DNA of 64,000 bases from Neobacillus mesonae (GTDB lineage: Bacteria > Bacillota > Bacilli > Paenibacillales > Paenibacillaceae): NCBI GenBank assembly GCA_023715865.1, contig JAMBOW010000002.1, forward strand, positions 186,001 to 250,000, read 5' to 3'. Made by a program: the position numbers and the translations under genes. Within the stretch, counting starts at the first letter, position 1, and the number at the start of each line of letters is the position of its first letter. Of this stretch, positions 63,071-64,000 are shown piece by piece. The notes beneath the pieces were generated by a model that saw nothing but the letters and a program-made list of their open reading frames with translations, did not search any database and was not told the DNA's origin.

Positions 63071-64000
63071 TTAGGATTCGGCAGGATCTGTCGGCAGCTC
63101 TATGACCTGGGTAATCAAATCATTCTTATCGATGCTGACCAACGACTTCCCAATACTTCTCTTATCGGAAATTGATGAAGCCTCTGTAGAGAATCCAGAT
63201 AGTTTACCGCTCTCTGTTAAGGCAAGCAGCTGCAACGGTTCCTTCACATGATAGGCGCTAATAATTTTGCTTCCATTCGGTTTGACGCGTTTGCCTTCTT
63301 TGAATTCGAACGTTGCTACTCCTTTACCTCCACGGGTTTGCAGCGGATAATCGAGCAGGAGCGATCTTTTTCCGTAGCCAAGGTCTGAAATGACAAAAAT
63401 TTCGCCTTCATCTTCATCTACCCACAGAGCTGAGATGACTTCATCATCCTCTTTTAGCTGAATACCCTTCACACCAGCAGATACCCGTCCCATCGGATTC
63501 ACTTCATCCTCGAGGAACCTGATACTTTGACCCAATTTGGATACGAGAATAATATGTCTTCCGCCAGTACTTAAATGAACACTGATGATTTCATCGTTAG
63601 CTCCGACCTTACATGCAGCAACTGCCGAGGAACGTTTAGTAACATAATCTTTAAGTGCTGTTCGCTTAACTTGCCCTTTTCGTGTTGTAAACACGAGACT
63701 AGCATCTTCTTGCTCGAAAGTGCGTACAGGAATGATGCTGACGACCCGATCCTCTTTGGACAGAGGGATCACATTAACAATAGCTGTTCCCGGGTCCTTC
63801 CATTTGAATTCAGGAATTTGATGGACAGGCAGCAGGTAGTACTGTCCCCGCTGTGTAAATACCAGCAAATTATCCAATGTGTTCACATCATAAAGGGTTG
63901 AGATCACATCTCCTTCTTTGACGCCTGAGCTGCTAAGCTCACCGCCCGAACGTGTAAAGGAGAGTCTGCTCGTACGTTTAATGTATCCTTCTTTTGACAT
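63071..64000 (-). CDS. parC: DNA topoisomerase IV subunit A, C-terminal part (partial)
   Basis: The frame is open to the window edge, so only the last 309 or so residues are seen; the Met at 64000 is internal. The protein is the beta-pinwheel C-terminal domain of ParC/GyrA (repeats such as LVFTTRKGQVKRTALKDY, IFVISDLGYGKRSLLLDYPLQTRGGKGV, LALTESGKLSGFSTEASSISDKRSIGKSL). The GyrA-box QRGGKG type is represented by QTRGGKG, but the overall repeat sequence fits ParC of Bacillota better than GyrA. The catalytic tyrosine domain lies outside the window. Confidence 0.82.
   Translation of the reverse strand: MSKEGYIKRTSRLSFTRSGGELSSSGVKEGDVISTLYDVNTLDNLLVFTQRGQYYLLPVHQIPEFKWKDPGTAIVNVIPLSKEDRVVSIIPVRTFEQEDASLVFTTRKGQVKRTALKDYVTKRSSAVAACKVGANDEIISVHLSTGGRHIILVSKLGQSIRFLEDEVNPMGRVSAGVKGIQLKEDDEVISALWVDEDEGEIFVISDLGYGKRSLLLDYPLQTRGGKGVATFEFKEGKRVKPNGSKIISAYHVKEPLQLLALTESGKLSGFSTEASSISDKRSIGKSLVSIDKNDLITQVIELPTDPAES

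Noticed and set aside
1..64000. CRISPR arrays, tRNA and rRNA genes
   Set aside because: No spaced direct repeats and no recognisable cloverleaf or rRNA sequence were seen while reading both strands.

Overview
The window is a chromosomal segment of a low-to-moderate GC, spore-forming Bacillota, most likely a Paenibacillus. The case rests on gene content and order. The run cotE - amidoligase - mutS - mutL - (methyltransferase) - miaA - hfq - ponA-type PBP - spoVK - hflX - ynbB - glnR - glnA is the Bacillus/Paenibacillus arrangement, and lexA, a yneA-like LysM gene and a ynzC-like gene sit beside it. SpoVK and CotE imply sporulation. The species is an inference; no rRNA or tRNA gene is present.

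Layout. 1-5.2 kb (minus strand): a tightly packed set with two base-excision-repair genes (Fpg/Nei-type glycosylase, nfo) overlapping, then a small receiver-like protein, a thioredoxin and a YlmA-type ABC ATPase, preceded by a HAD phosphatase and RNase Z. 5.3-9.5 kb: cobalamin-dependent metH divergent from an acireductone dioxygenase gene (methionine synthesis and salvage). 9.6-13.1 kb: lipoprotein, HAD hydrolase, small genes, and lexA divergent from a yneA-like gene across a cluster of LexA boxes. 13.4-32.4 kb: the glnA-to-cotE core run. 32.5-40.9 kb: an aromatic-acid exporter-like protein, a three-gene ABC importer, carboxypeptidase M32, a YqkB-like protein, beta-carbonic anhydrase, a PadR regulator and small envelope genes.

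40.9-52.5 kb is the unusual part. The yyaL-type gene (thioredoxin-fold, DUF255) is interrupted exactly before its CxxC motif by a 42-nt in-frame insert. The insert has the layout of the translational bypassing (hop) element of phage T4 gene 60: a stop codon directly after the take-off codon, a UUCG-capped hairpin, an SD-like GGAG six nt before the landing codon, and synonymous take-off and landing codons (UCC/UCU) that would restore the conserved GYS-TCHWC protein. A second truncated copy of the yyaL 5' end lies 9.3 kb away and stops at the same base, next to a fragment that resembles a large serine recombinase. Between the two copies is an AT-rich island: a 55-residue ORF, a beta-helix protein, a PhyH-type dioxygenase, two nested IS3-family elements with recognisable target duplications, an acyltransferase and an O-antigen-polymerase-like protein.

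52.8-64 kb returns to host-like content: a PQ-loop protein, a Crp/Fnr regulator divergent from an HpaB-type flavin monooxygenase, a flavodoxin behind a near-consensus Fur box, RNA-modifying enzymes, a MarR-DHA2 drug-efflux pair with a 20-bp perfect palindrome upstream, a second MarR gene, and the C-terminal part of parC running off the end.
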